Below are positions 53,170 to 64,000 of a stretch of DNA of 64,000 nt, one piece after another (within the stretch, counting starts at the first letter, position 1; the number at the start of each line of letters is the position of its first letter). The translations under genes were made by a program, and so were the position numbers. The stretch covers positions 41,035,263-41,099,262 of the forward strand of contig JANVCC010000018.1 in NCBI GenBank assembly GCA_025345505.1, read 5' to 3'. A model generated the notes under the pieces. It saw nothing but the letters and a program-made list of their open reading frames with translations, had not been told where the DNA came from and searched no databases. The stretch comes from Todiramphus chloris collaris. Lineage: Eukaryota > Chordata > Aves > Coraciiformes > Alcedinidae.

Positions 53170-53199
53170 TTTTTAAGTCTTTTTTTTTTTTTTTTTTTT
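53135..53199. repeat. Poly(T) double run
   Basis: 34 T at 53135-53168, a short interruption, then 20 T at 53180-53199. It drives a false Phe-rich ORF. Confidence 0.95.
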
Positions 53200-55283
53200 A
53201 TTATAGATTCTTTATTTGGAACTGGTGGGTTATATATGTCTATGTCAGACATGGAAACATTTGGCAGTTTGTCACCTGATTTTTATATTCACTTTCATTT
53301 TCTCTCACAATGGATAGCTATGTTCCACTGTCTCTGGAAGATATTTTGTTCATGTCTTCCTTAAACATATTTATTGCAAGATATTTAGCTTCCTTAAATT
53401 TCTTTTCAGTAAGATTGGCTTTCATTAGGATTCATCAGTATATGTCCTTAAGTGTCCAGCCATCCAATAATCTCCATTTGCATGAAGAACAGCCCATCTT
53501 TATTTTCGATTCATTATATCTCCGTTGCATATCTGAAGAGAGAAAATTAACATATTTATATTATTATCCAGTGTATTCTTACTTTTTTTAATCACAGAGA
53601 ATTAGCATTGGTTCCTGTTATTAGGGTCACATAAGCATCTTTCAGGAGAACGTTGTAAACAACCATCATTCAAACCATTTAAACTGCTCCATGCTCCCTT
53701 TGAGATACACTTCCTTAGTAGCCATAATTTTAAAATGTTTTAATGAGATACTGTTTAAAAGTGTTTTTAGAGATGACTTGGAAGTTTACATGTGTACATT
53801 TGGATTGTTAATAAAGAAATGCTACTTTGTTTTCTTATTTATTTTCATTCTAATAGTAGATGAAAGCATTTTTACTAACCTTTGCAAAATGTTTCCAAAA
53901 TTTGTAAATTATTGTGTATTTATATATTTAGTATAATGTAGCCTATATTTTTAAATGTCCCATAATTAAAGAGGCTCATTGTGATTTGAAATTGTATCCT
54001 ATGATCTTATTAAAGTTGTTACTACAACTACTACAATTTGTTAATTCAGATGCATTTTATAGAAAATTGTATTATTCTATATTTATCAATTCACCATCAG
54101 TATTGAATGTTTCTTTACTGATTAAACAATATTTTTATATCAGTATGAGATCAAAAGCCCAAAAGATTCATGTGATTCTTAGGCTGTGAGGATAAAATTT
54201 CACATTAAATTTACTGACCTCCACTGCGAAATAGTTCATAGATTTCATCCCATTATTCATATTCCTGTCATTTGTCAAACTGTAACATACTTTTACAACA
54301 GCTAGTTTTGACACAACCACTTCAAATAATCCATCTATGACATCCCTTGCTAATTTATCTGAGTTGATTATTATGCTTATTTAAAAATATGCATTTTATT
54401 TGCATCTTTATTATTTTAAATTTCAACTCCGTACTGTTTGGACACATGAAGGTGCCATACAAACAGTTAAATTAATTCCCGTTTATTTGTACTTTCTTTG
54501 AGTTAAACGGTTTATGACAAAGAAAATAAAGCATTACAGATCTCTGCTTCTACACTGACAGTTAAGGATTTGTTTGAGTAGATTTTTGTTTTCCATTTTA
54601 TCATTTCCATTTCCTTTGCTGTCAACCAAGTATGAAAAAAGAATATTGCACATAATGCTAATCCAAGAGGTTTCTATTCAGCTAATGTAGCAGAGTGTAC
54701 CTGCTTAGTAGGCAGCTGGATGTACTTACAGAATTTTTTCCCCTAATTAATCTGGATGATACAGCTTGTATGCTGTCTATCTGCATTTTTTCACTGTAAC
54801 AGACATAATGAAGGACTTTTCCAGTACAGATTCATGGAATTATGTAAAACCTTCAACATGAGATTTATCTGCAGCTTCCAAAACCGTAACTTTCTAATCA
54901 TGGCCTCTCTCTGTATCAACAATTAATTAATTTAACTGGCTAATAAATAAGTGCTACAAGACCAGAACATGCAATCTAGCAAATAATAATTGACAAAGTT
55001 ATATATCCCATACATATCAAAAAAAGAAATGGAAATGTTTTAATTATAGTTTTTCACTTGACCATGAGGGCTTTTTTCTTATTGTTCATTTTTTTGGGTT
55101 TGTTCTATTTCTATATTTTTTGATTGTTAATAATTGCATTTCTACCAGGATTAGATAGCTAATACTTCGTGTCATTTTAAAATTCCATATTTATGCTGTG
55201 TCACAGTGGCCTGAATCTGGTATTTTTATACTTCAAATTGTACTCTAGGATAGTTGTCTATGATATGGAGTAGAAATATATGA
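53200..55283. other. AT-rich unique sequence; possible conserved noncoding block
   Basis: No exon is recognised. The run of ORFs between 53310 and 54189 is extremely AT-rich and hydrophobic, with no recognisable domain. The part at 54180-55010 is discussed as a candidate conserved element. Confidence 0.5.
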
Positions 55284-55411
55284 TTTTTTTTTTTTTTCTT
55301 TTTTCTTTCTCTCTCTCTTTTTTTTTCTTTCTTTTTCTTTTTCTCTTTCTTTTTCTTTTTCTTTTTCTTTTTCTTTTTCTTTTTCTTTTTTCTTTTTCTT
55401 TTTCTTTTCCC
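55284..55411. repeat. Homopyrimidine (TTTTTC)n microsatellite
   Basis: About 128 bases of only T and C on the plus strand, settling into a regular hexamer of five T and one C from about 55330 on, with a (CT)n start near 55308. It gives a false Lys-rich ORF on the complement (55226-55420). Confidence 0.97.
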
Positions 55412-55625
55412 TATAAACAATTACACTAAGAAAAGCAAGATATTTTTATTTTACACTATTTCAATATTACAGATAAAATAGAATACATGTATTTCTAAAA
55501 GGAGCTCTGGAAAATAATCATTTTGCTTCACAGAAGTACAAAAATATTTAATTCTGTGATTATCTCAGTTAATGGCTATTTCTTTTTTTTTTTTTTTTAA
55601 TTTCTTTCCATAAATAAAAGGTGGT
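55412..55625. other. Short unique stretch
   Basis: Nothing recognised apart from a T run at about 55583-55598. Confidence 0.6.
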
Positions 55626-56142
55626 TGTGGCTTAGCCCTGGTAGGTAGCTATGCACCACACAGCTACTTACTCAATATCCCCCTCAGCAGGCTGGGAAAA
55701 AGAATTGTAAGAGCAAAAGGTAGAAAATTTGCATGCTGAGAAAAATTTTTTGAGAAAAACAAAACTAACCCTTCAAAACCTAACAAAACCAACAAAACAA
55801 AAACCAAGAAAAAAACCGATGCCCAAGCAATCCCCAAGCCCTGACAGCCCTGGCCATATTCCCAAATTTACCTGCTGAGCTTGACATCGTATGGCATGGG
55901 ATAACCTTCAGTTGTGGTCAGATGTCCTGGCTTGTGTCCACTCCCAGCTTCTTGACTACCTCTAGTCTACTTCCTGGTGCAGCAGTGTGAAAGACAAAAG
56001 GCCTTCATGCTGTATAAGCACTGTTCAGAAATAGCTAAAACATGGATGTGTTAGCATCATTTTTTGATCACAACTCTAAGATCATACAACCAAGCAATCT
56101 ACTCTGAAGAAAATTAACTCTAGCCCAACCAAAAGCAGAACA
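55626..56142 (-). mobile_element. Avian ERV LTR, minus strand
   Basis: The left end begins TGTGGCTTAGCCCTGG at 55626 and the right end is AACCAAAAGCAGAACA at 56142, so on the minus strand the LTR starts TGTTCTGCTTTTGGTTGGG and then reads into AGAGTTAATTTTCTTC, a start very common among avian ERV LTRs. Internal landmarks include CACCACACAGCTACTTACTC (55657) and the AAGGCCTTCATGCTGTATAAG region near 55999. An A/C-rich insertion-like part lies at about 55755-55815. No clear target duplication or retroviral gene is visible, so it is a probable solo LTR. Confidence 0.85.
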
Positions 56143-58931
56143 CAGGGTTTTGGTTTTTTTTTGCCTATAATACTTTCCTCCTCATTCAGAGGATTTTTCA
56201 TTTTTCCACAGTGTTTTAATTTCATAATTTTCCGCAGTTTACACATAATCTAATTTTGCAGAGAAATGATAGAGAACTCTGATATTTTAGATATCTTGAA
56301 TTACTACATATAAACCTCACAGTTTGAACTCTTTTAGGTTTTCTCCTCTCCAGGTTGGTATTCTCAGACAGATAAATAAAGTTAATGCAGAATTAAAGTT
56401 TGATTCAGATTTTTCCAGAATTGGTGCATGAAACACTACCAGGAAGTTTTACTTATCCTAAAGGAATAGAACTTCAAATCTGAAAAGCTAGAAATTTAAA
56501 CCAAGTAAAATAATGAAAGAACAATTAAGTGAATGAAATAACCTTAATAACCAACATATTTCAAGATCTCTAATTCTGGCTTAACTTCACAGAACATTCT
56601 TAAGGAACAGCTGAAAAGGTGTAGCTTGAAGACCTTTCTGGAAATGGTAGGTAAATACAATAATTTAAAAACTGCTTGGTTAGAGAAGGTTTGTGCTGAC
56701 GTTGGGAACTCTACTTTCTTGCGAAGGCCTGGTTGTCAGGAATTTGTTCAGTTTTGATTGCTGAGAGACAACAAGAATAGAGCCTTAGTAGAGCATCCCA
56801 GGTTATCTGTGCCATTTGCTCTACAAACTGACAGTGAAACTGAGGAACCTTTCATATGGATGCTGTAAACTTACATAGTTTCTCAGCCTTGACTTTGCTG
56901 CACCGCAAACACGGAGACTGTTGCAGTAATCTTATCTATATGTGCTGTTGCCATTTCCTTGGTATGTCTTGGCTACATAAGTCCTGTAGCACTAATAAAG
57001 ATGTAAACTCCAGACACACTGTAAGACACACAACTGCAATGTCTTGGTGTGTCTAGGGAGGATGCCAGACAATTCAGAGTGAAGGCATCCACAGCACTTT
57101 CTGCAAATTGTTCCTTAAATTGTTCTTCATAGCTTCTGTGAATAGAAGGGTAAGTATTCTATATAATAGTTTGGGTGCTGACTCCAGCTGTATCAGTGGG
57201 TTTGAGGTTATTACTAACATCTATTGATCACTACGTTTATCTATCAACTGTACCATGTGGCTCAAGTTCTCCCTTAAAATTCTTCTGTGGAATTTCTTCT
57301 GAAATGTCTGTGATTCAAATTTACAGGAAAATCAAAAACTCAGTCTCAGAGAGGTTAAAGATACATGAAGGAGCAATAGATACTCTTAATTTTTTCATAC
57401 TTAAATTAATCCAGAGAAGTCTCAGAACTTCTTCACAAGGACAAAAAGTTCTAAAAGTGCTAAAAGATAACAATGACTTTCCACAGTTGTCACAGTTGTT
57501 TTTGTCTATAGCGTCATATTTCAGACCAGTTATAATAGCTGTTGAATAACATCATTGTTACTTAAATAAAAATGCTACCCACTGTTTTATCAGAATCACT
57601 TTTCAGTTGAAATTTACAATTGCATCACTTATCACAGCAAGAAATCCATTTTACTAAAAATTATAGAAAGGGGCACACTGTATGTCAACTTTGTATAGCA
57701 GTTCATTTGAAACAAGTGAATTCAAAATATCTGTGAAGGAGTCTTGTACTAATTACACTTTTTGTTTTTCTATAATTCATTTTCTAGAAGTTAGAAAATA
57801 TATCTAAGACTTAACTGACATTTCTGACAATTTCCAACTGTTTTCTCAGACTACTTTTAATGAATAAAAATAATGGAATCAAATATTTCAACATGAACTT
57901 AATTCTTAGGAAAAAAATAGACTCAAAAATACACTAATGCATTATTTCAATATGTACATTTTTTAATCTTAGAGGTCATTTATATTTTTCTTTAGTCAGA
58001 ATATTTCTTCTGGAGAAATACTGACATAAAGAAATAAGGTCCCTGAGCCCAAAAACTGCATTAATATAAGCTTAGTTTTAACGATGTGAGTCCAAATGGG
58101 GTTACTACTTTCACTGAGGCTCTATTATGTTTATATTTTCTGTACAATGTAGTTTAATGATAAACTAAATTAAAGTTTGAATATTTTAAATTATATCTAA
58201 ATCATAGGAGATGATACATTTCATGCTTTTCTTTGGAATTCTTAAGCCTAGTTTTTTCCTTAAATTTCTCATCAAAGCTGAATGAATACTGGGAAAAAAA
58301 AAACCACAGATTTCAACTAGTGATATCTTTGAATGCCAAAATAATTGCTAAAATTTCCTTCTGTTTATAGTTACTTTTTTTTTATTATTATTCATAATGA
58401 TGGTCTTCATAGAATTTCATTGTACAAAACCAATTTATTGATAAGGAAATTATGTAAGGGAAAAGAAGCTGTATTACAGCCATGAATAGCCTAAATATGG
58501 GATTTGAAAAAGACCCTTCAGATTGCTAATCTATCAGGGTTAATCTAAAGGGTTAGTCTCTTTGATTTAGTGTGCACGTCAGGCTTGTACTAGTCATGAA
58601 AGAGAAAATAAAACCATATCTCATTACTGTTGTTTGTTACTGTTTATTTGTTATTTTATGTTATGGTTTAGAAAAGTTACAGTAATTTAACAAAATTGAA
58701 AAAAAAATCGCACTATGTGAATTAAGCAAGCTTTTATACAGCATGAATTGCAACATCCAATACCCTATAATAAAATTCAGTAACATAAATTACATGACCA
58801 TCCTCCAAATTCCTGTTTAAACTCTACATACTTGCCAAATTCTGCATTAAAGACCTAAAGTTTGCAGCCAACTTCAGTACACAATCATGTTTTATTTTCA
58901 ACAGAATGGTTGATTAAGCAGCATCCTGCAG
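56143..58931. other. Unique sequence, no gene recognised
   Basis: Contains the 124-codon ORF at 57175-57549, among the longest outside repeats. It shows no domain, signal peptide or transmembrane pattern that I can recognise, and I do not call it a gene. The rest is AT-rich with short frames. Confidence 0.5.

Positions 58932-58970
<39 letters not shown>
58932..58970. repeat. Poly(A) run ending at an assembly gap
   Basis: 39 A running directly into Ns; the true length is unknown. Confidence 0.95.
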
Positions 58971-59070
58971 NNNNNNNNNNNNNNNNNNNNNNNNNNNNNN
59001 NNNNNNNNNNNNNNNNNNNNNNNNNNNNNNNNNNNNNNNNNNNNNNNNNNNNNNNNNNNNNNNNNNNNNN
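58971..59070. other. Assembly gap (100 N)
   Basis: Exactly 100 Ns, a nominal gap size, so the missing length is not known. ORFs called across it are artefacts. Confidence 0.99.
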
Positions 59071-62000
59071 TAATAACATAGTATCAGGTCCTGAAGAATT
59101 GTATTATCACAGGTGCACACATATAGGATCAAGGGTAAGGAAGATGTCCTACATGACTGTAGCTGAAGTTTGTCCTAACTTCTTAGTGTTAGTAACGCAA
59201 CAAAACAAAATAGAATAAACCCAAATTAAATTAAATCAAATTAAAAGCTGCTCACATGTCTTTTTGTCTTCATAGTTTGTCCCACACAATCCTGTAGCCA
59301 CTGGTGCACTGGTTTGAATGCTTTTGTAATACTTTGTCATATGCCCAGTGAAAGGTTTAAGAAGTAGGTCATATACATAAATGGAGTGAAACACTATAAT
59401 CCCCCAAAATCCCTTTCATGTGTAGCCAGCTATTTCTGAAGGTTTGGCCTCAAATTTGTGACCTAACCTCAGGCACTTGGTTGTGGTACCGGGCATCATC
59501 TTTTCTTTGTGAAGCAAAGTATCTTTATGAGGCAGAAACTCTCTTTGTAAGTGTCCACCTGCCTGCAATACACATACACAAAGACATAATCTAAGATGGT
59601 TAGTTTTCTAACTTGGATATAGGAGTAACATAGACTAAATGGGATGACTTCAGAGACCATCTTCTGTTCAAGTCTATCCAGAATTCAGAAAACTGCAGTT
59701 ATATCACCTCTGTTTCTTAATGCCTCTTCTCTGGTAGGTAAACATTATAGAACAGAGACACAACAAAATGTAGAGCAGGTATTTTGTTTGAAAGATAAGT
59801 GGATGAAAAAGCCTGTTTAAAGCCTGTAGTAGTAGGAGGAAAAAAATTCAACCTGGACATGTCCTGTCTAACTGATAAGGGACAGATAAGAGGATTGTGT
59901 TGTTTCATTACCTTACAGTTATGCTGTGCTAGCACTGTGAAAATTTGCTTTATAGATTGTTTAGGAAGAATACTTCAGTAGAACATTTATAAATACATTG
60001 TTTCATTTCTAATTCCACCCTTGTTTGTATGAAATGCATAGATGCATACTGCCCTAAAAATGAACTCCTTGGCTATTTTGAATTTCTATGCTGGTACTCA
60101 ATGGTCAATGAATTCCACTTAAGGTCATAGATAAACTTTTTTTTATTACTTGTAAATGTTTATGTTTGACATTCATGTTACTTTGTTGTATCTCATAAAA
60201 GTGATTAATAAAGAACTCCTAATTGCAGAATACAAGTTTTTAATTCTTGTCATTCCCTCTGAATAAAGATTTCTAAATATTTGAAAGCCTAGAATACAAA
60301 CTAAGTGAAATGTGCTGAGGTACATTTAAGACTTAGCTAAAAAATTATATACTGTAGGTGATAATGGTACAATATTCTCCTAGTCCTTGAAACACCACTT
60401 AACTGAAGAAGATTTCTCTCACTACCATTCAGAGTATCAAGAAAGTATGTGTTTTTCTTGCTTATTCACAGTCTATATTAAGGATTAATCTAAAACTTAA
60501 ATCCTTACCAACTTGGGTCTTGTACTATGTATTATGACTCTGAACAAAATATATCTAAATATACTTACCAAGGCCTAACAGCCATACTCATTTGATTGAA
60601 AATATTTATTAGCATGCTTAGCTTTTCAAGTTGTGTTTCCCACATCAGTGCTTTTTCATGACTACTCTCTCTAAATGTAAGTACATTAACTAAAGGCAAA
60701 GTAGGTGAGAGGAAGAAATTTCACCTGTTATCACTTAGTAAAAGTCAGGAATAATGTTGTTGGCATGTTAAAGGCCAAAGATATCAAAGATGTCAAAGAA
60801 AAGAAAGCCTCAGTAATCTGCAAGACAATTAGTCAGAAAAGGTTTTAAATCTAGGCTATATTTAACGGTTTTCCTGATGTAGTTAAGCTGCTTAGAAACT
60901 CTACTAGACAAACAAATATAGCCAGACACTGTTTTAGTGGATTTCAGACAGAAGTGCGTTTAAACCACTATAGTTAACAGATGAAGTAACTCTTGATGGA
61001 ATCTCTTATTCTACTGAATTCCATATAAGAATCAAAACAGGGAATAAACATCCAAATTATAAGAGCCATATAGATGTAGGCATCCAAAGTACAGTAGATT
61101 ACTAGACCTAATCATTTAGTTTTCTAATTTAAAAATTGAAATCATAAAATGTAATTGACATAAAATCCATACTAATATATTTGGGGTAAGATTTTACATA
61201 GATTTGTCTGAAGACAATTCCAAAAAAGGTGTACATCATTGGCTTTTGGTCAAGACCAGCAGGTTGTTTCAAAGGCTAAGGATATTGATAGAAGGTTTCC
61301 ACAAGTTTTCAGGAAGTTTGACAAACAATACTTAAACAAAAGAAGATGTTAAACAGACATCTAGCATACCATTTAAGTATTCTGAAAAAACAAACAATAT
61401 TTCCCTAACATCCAAGAAAATATAAAAATCACAAAATAAAATCTAAGACAGATATTGATATATCTGATCCATGTACTCATATTTGAGAAGCTGACAAGTG
61501 ATGTCATGTTGTCTTTTTTACAGATATCTATAAGGATATGGTAAAGAACTAGGGATTAGGTTCACAAGGAGCACTGCACTAAATATGTATCCAGGAGACT
61601 AAGCTGCCCAGGTTTTGCTACATAATGCACCAATATAATGCACTTAGCAAAAGTATTTGTAAAAGCTAGCATACTCATTAGGAAACCCTCAAATGACAGC
61701 CATCTAAAAGGCTTCATATAGAAATGAAGCAGCTAAGTTGGAGGCTGGAAGTCAAACCAAGGAGACTGGATTTATCTGGCATTAGAGGTTCAGGGTTTCT
61801 TATAGGTCTTGATGTTTCTCAGTTCATTTCAAAATTATTAATATATCATATAATAATTGGACAATTTTCTTATTTGACTAGTAGATAGAAGAATACTGAA
61901 GAATACCTTTGGAAGAGTGATCACATTTTCTCCTCCTGTTCTTGCTTCTTCAGGATGGAGCTTGATCACTGTTTTAAAACATAGTGAGATTCCTGGAGGT

Positions 62001-63983
62001 TGTTCATTGGTATTTGGTCCTCTCCATGTTCCAAGAGAATTTGAACAACCAGGAAGTTTCACCAAATTCACACTGTTTTCCTTTCATTGTAATTTGGTCT
62101 TTTCCAACCATTGTATTACTTTATGAAAACCAGTCAGCAATAACTCCAAAAGAACATGCCATAATACTCTTGCTTATTCAGAGGAACAGATTTCTCTTGG
62201 CTCTACTGTTCCAGTGGCATGGAAGCATACATTTGGAAACACCTCTTCCTCATCACCCATGGATCCATTTTCATCCTTTCCACTTGCACTTCCCTAACTT
62301 GATTATGTCCACATTCCTTCTCTGATCCTGATTACTGGCTGGTTGGTTGATTAGTGTTGCTTAACATTTTAATTGGTTTTGTGACTTCATCTAACGGCAC
62401 TGTATTCATGGAAATTAAGAAACTGGCATACAAAAGTCTGTGAAAGTAGGATACTTAACATCTGATAGCATTTATGTGATTTAGGATCTGAATTTTCATA
62501 GTACTGCTAGCTTCATAAGAAACTATGATCTCCATTCAGCATTTGTGAAGCCTAAAATATTACAAGACACTGAAAAAATAATCAAAGAGTTTAAACTGAA
62601 TTAAGCTGTTAATCTTACAGCAATTTAATCTTATAGAAGTACATTTGACATTTGAACTAAGAATGACCTAATAATGTTTGGTTTATTCATATTTTGTAAA
62701 TGTATATCATAATCAGCTGATTGCTGCTATTTATTACTTGACAATATGAAAAAAAAAAATCCATAGGATGTATAAAAAGAGATGAGTAGGACTTCTGCAA
62801 TATGTTACTTACACAGTTTCGTATTTTTATGTGGTTTTATTTTACAAAAAGAAACCTATGGGCTTTTTTTTCTGAGGTGTTATGAGAGGTTGACTTGAGG
62901 ACAAGAAATAGTAGATTTTTCAGATTCTGCTGTAATATAGATCAGTTTTCATGCTGCAGATATTATCATTCCTGAGAGAGCATTTTGTGTGTAAATGGTT
63001 TATAAAAGATTAATAAATATCATAAGCATGTTAGGCTGAAGTACCATGTATAACAGATAATTGTGAGCATATAAGTAGAAGGTTTTACTGTTAACCTATT
63101 GATCCATTGAACTCTATATCAATTTACAGTAACTGGCTGATCACTCAATAAGTCATACATAATCTTTTATTATCCTTTATATATTCCCATTAATAAAATG
63201 TATTTTAAAAAAAAACATGATTCAAATGAATATTTAAAACCATTTCTCATAAATGGCTAGGTTTAGTTAGTGACTATTGTTGTTTTGTGAGCTCTGATTT
63301 ATGAACTTCAATAGCTTTGGGAGTTCCTGCCCCTTTCTTTTTACTTTATCCTTCCCTCAGAAAATTATTTTGATGAAGGAAAAGACATTTTTTATATAGG
63401 AATAACTATTCAAGACACATTGGTGCAATCCATGTATTATACAGAATTTTACCATAGTACTGCTACTGCAATGAGTTTTCTTTAATGTAATTATCAAAAA
63501 TAATTAAAAAATGATATACAAGCCATGGGAGTTATATATGAAGCAGGGTGGGACATTGAGAAACTGCTACAATCACTATTCTATATAATTAGACTGAATT
63601 GACTTAATAAATATTTGTTGTTAGTAATTTATTATTTTTATTCATCTATAGAATTCCCAATCATTAGCAGAAACTTTCCCTTTTTATTTATTATAATTGG
63701 AGATCTGAAAATACATGTAAATGTACATAAATGTTGTTCGATCAAAATGCTTTTTTGAAAAGCACAAAGGGAATTTTTGAAGTCTTTGTTCCTTTTTTTT
63801 TACCTAAGCGACAAACACAGTAGAGTTTCCACCACCACACACACACAATTTTTTCATTTGTGCAAATGGTAAATTTATGAACATTCTTCTGCTCTGCAGC
63901 TTATAACTGCACAGAAGAACTGTGTGTAAAACCAGGTTTATAGCCCCTAACAGCACTGTAAGTGCTTAACCATAATTTCTAAT
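59071..63983. other. Unique sequence, no gene recognised
   Basis: AT-rich with short frames. The 113-codon ORF at 61984-62325 overlaps another frame at 61917-62126 and has no recognisable domain. A short CA/CCA-type microsatellite lies at about 63829-63847. Confidence 0.55.
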
Positions 63984-64000
63984 GATCACAGAATCACAGA
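63984..64000 (-). mobile_element. Start of a CR1 3' end, cut by the window edge
   Basis: TGATCACAGAATCACAGA at the very end matches the first bases of copy C (AACAGAATCACAGAATT) and is the usual reverse-strand CR1 terminus. The element, if real, lies beyond the window. Confidence 0.5.

Noticed and set aside
53122..53364. Phe-rich hydrophobic ORF that could pass for a membrane protein
   Set aside because: The hydrophobic part is translated poly-T.
55226..55420. Lys-rich 64-codon ORF on the minus strand
   Set aside because: It is simply the complement of the (TTTTTC)n microsatellite.
58862..59218. 118-codon ORF with a poly-Lys stretch
   Set aside because: It reads through a poly-A run and 100 Ns, so the frame is an artefact.
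1..64000. tRNA, rRNA, CRISPR array, operon or phage features
   Set aside because: No cloverleaf, ribosomal or spacer-repeat pattern was seen, and the repeat content is that of a bird nuclear genome.

Overview
The window looks like gene-poor, AT-rich avian nuclear DNA. The strongest evidence is the repeat content. It carries CR1 LINEs, the dominant bird retrotransposon, recognisable by their ORF1 esterase, endonuclease, reverse-transcriptase and 3' octamer sequences. It also carries several endogenous-retrovirus (ERV) LTRs of types common in birds. I found no exon of a conserved cellular gene, no rRNA or tRNA gene, no CRISPR array and no prokaryotic feature. The sequence is either intergenic or lies inside a very large intron; nothing in it decides which.

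Layout. 1-1498 is unique sequence. 1499-2551 is a solo LTR on the minus strand, followed by a faint old CR1-like scrap. 2771-14430 is unique AT-rich sequence. An old CR1-like fragment sits near 14430-14720. 18440-19045 is an LTR-like block. 19100-22625 is the most complete CR1 copy (A, plus strand), with both ORFs broken and the RT core deleted. 22626-26956 is unique. 26957-27552 is a plus-strand LTR cut by a 10-N gap. 31186-31272 is a CR1 tail. 36085-39060 is a degenerate plus-strand ERV (LTR, leader with a hydrophobic ORF, gag remnant), with a minus-strand LTR (38290-38922) inserted in it. That inserted LTR is of the same family as the one at 26957. 39856-41500 is CR1 copy B (minus). 42934-43420 is a minus-strand LTR. 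50333-50985 is CR1 copy C (minus). 55626-56142 is a minus-strand LTR. 58971-59070 is a 100-N gap next to a poly-A run. The last 17 bases enter another CR1 3' end.

All coding remnants belong to retroelements, and each one I could follow is interrupted by stops, frameshifts or deletions. The long stretches between them show only short chance-like ORFs, homopolymer runs and a few blocks (near 47 kb and 54-55 kb) that could be conserved noncoding elements. I did not see a convincing new biological system. The best leads are the membrane-protein-like ORF between the LTR and gag of the ERV, the nested and inverted LTR arrangement, and a non-catalytic RT motif shared by two CR1 copies.
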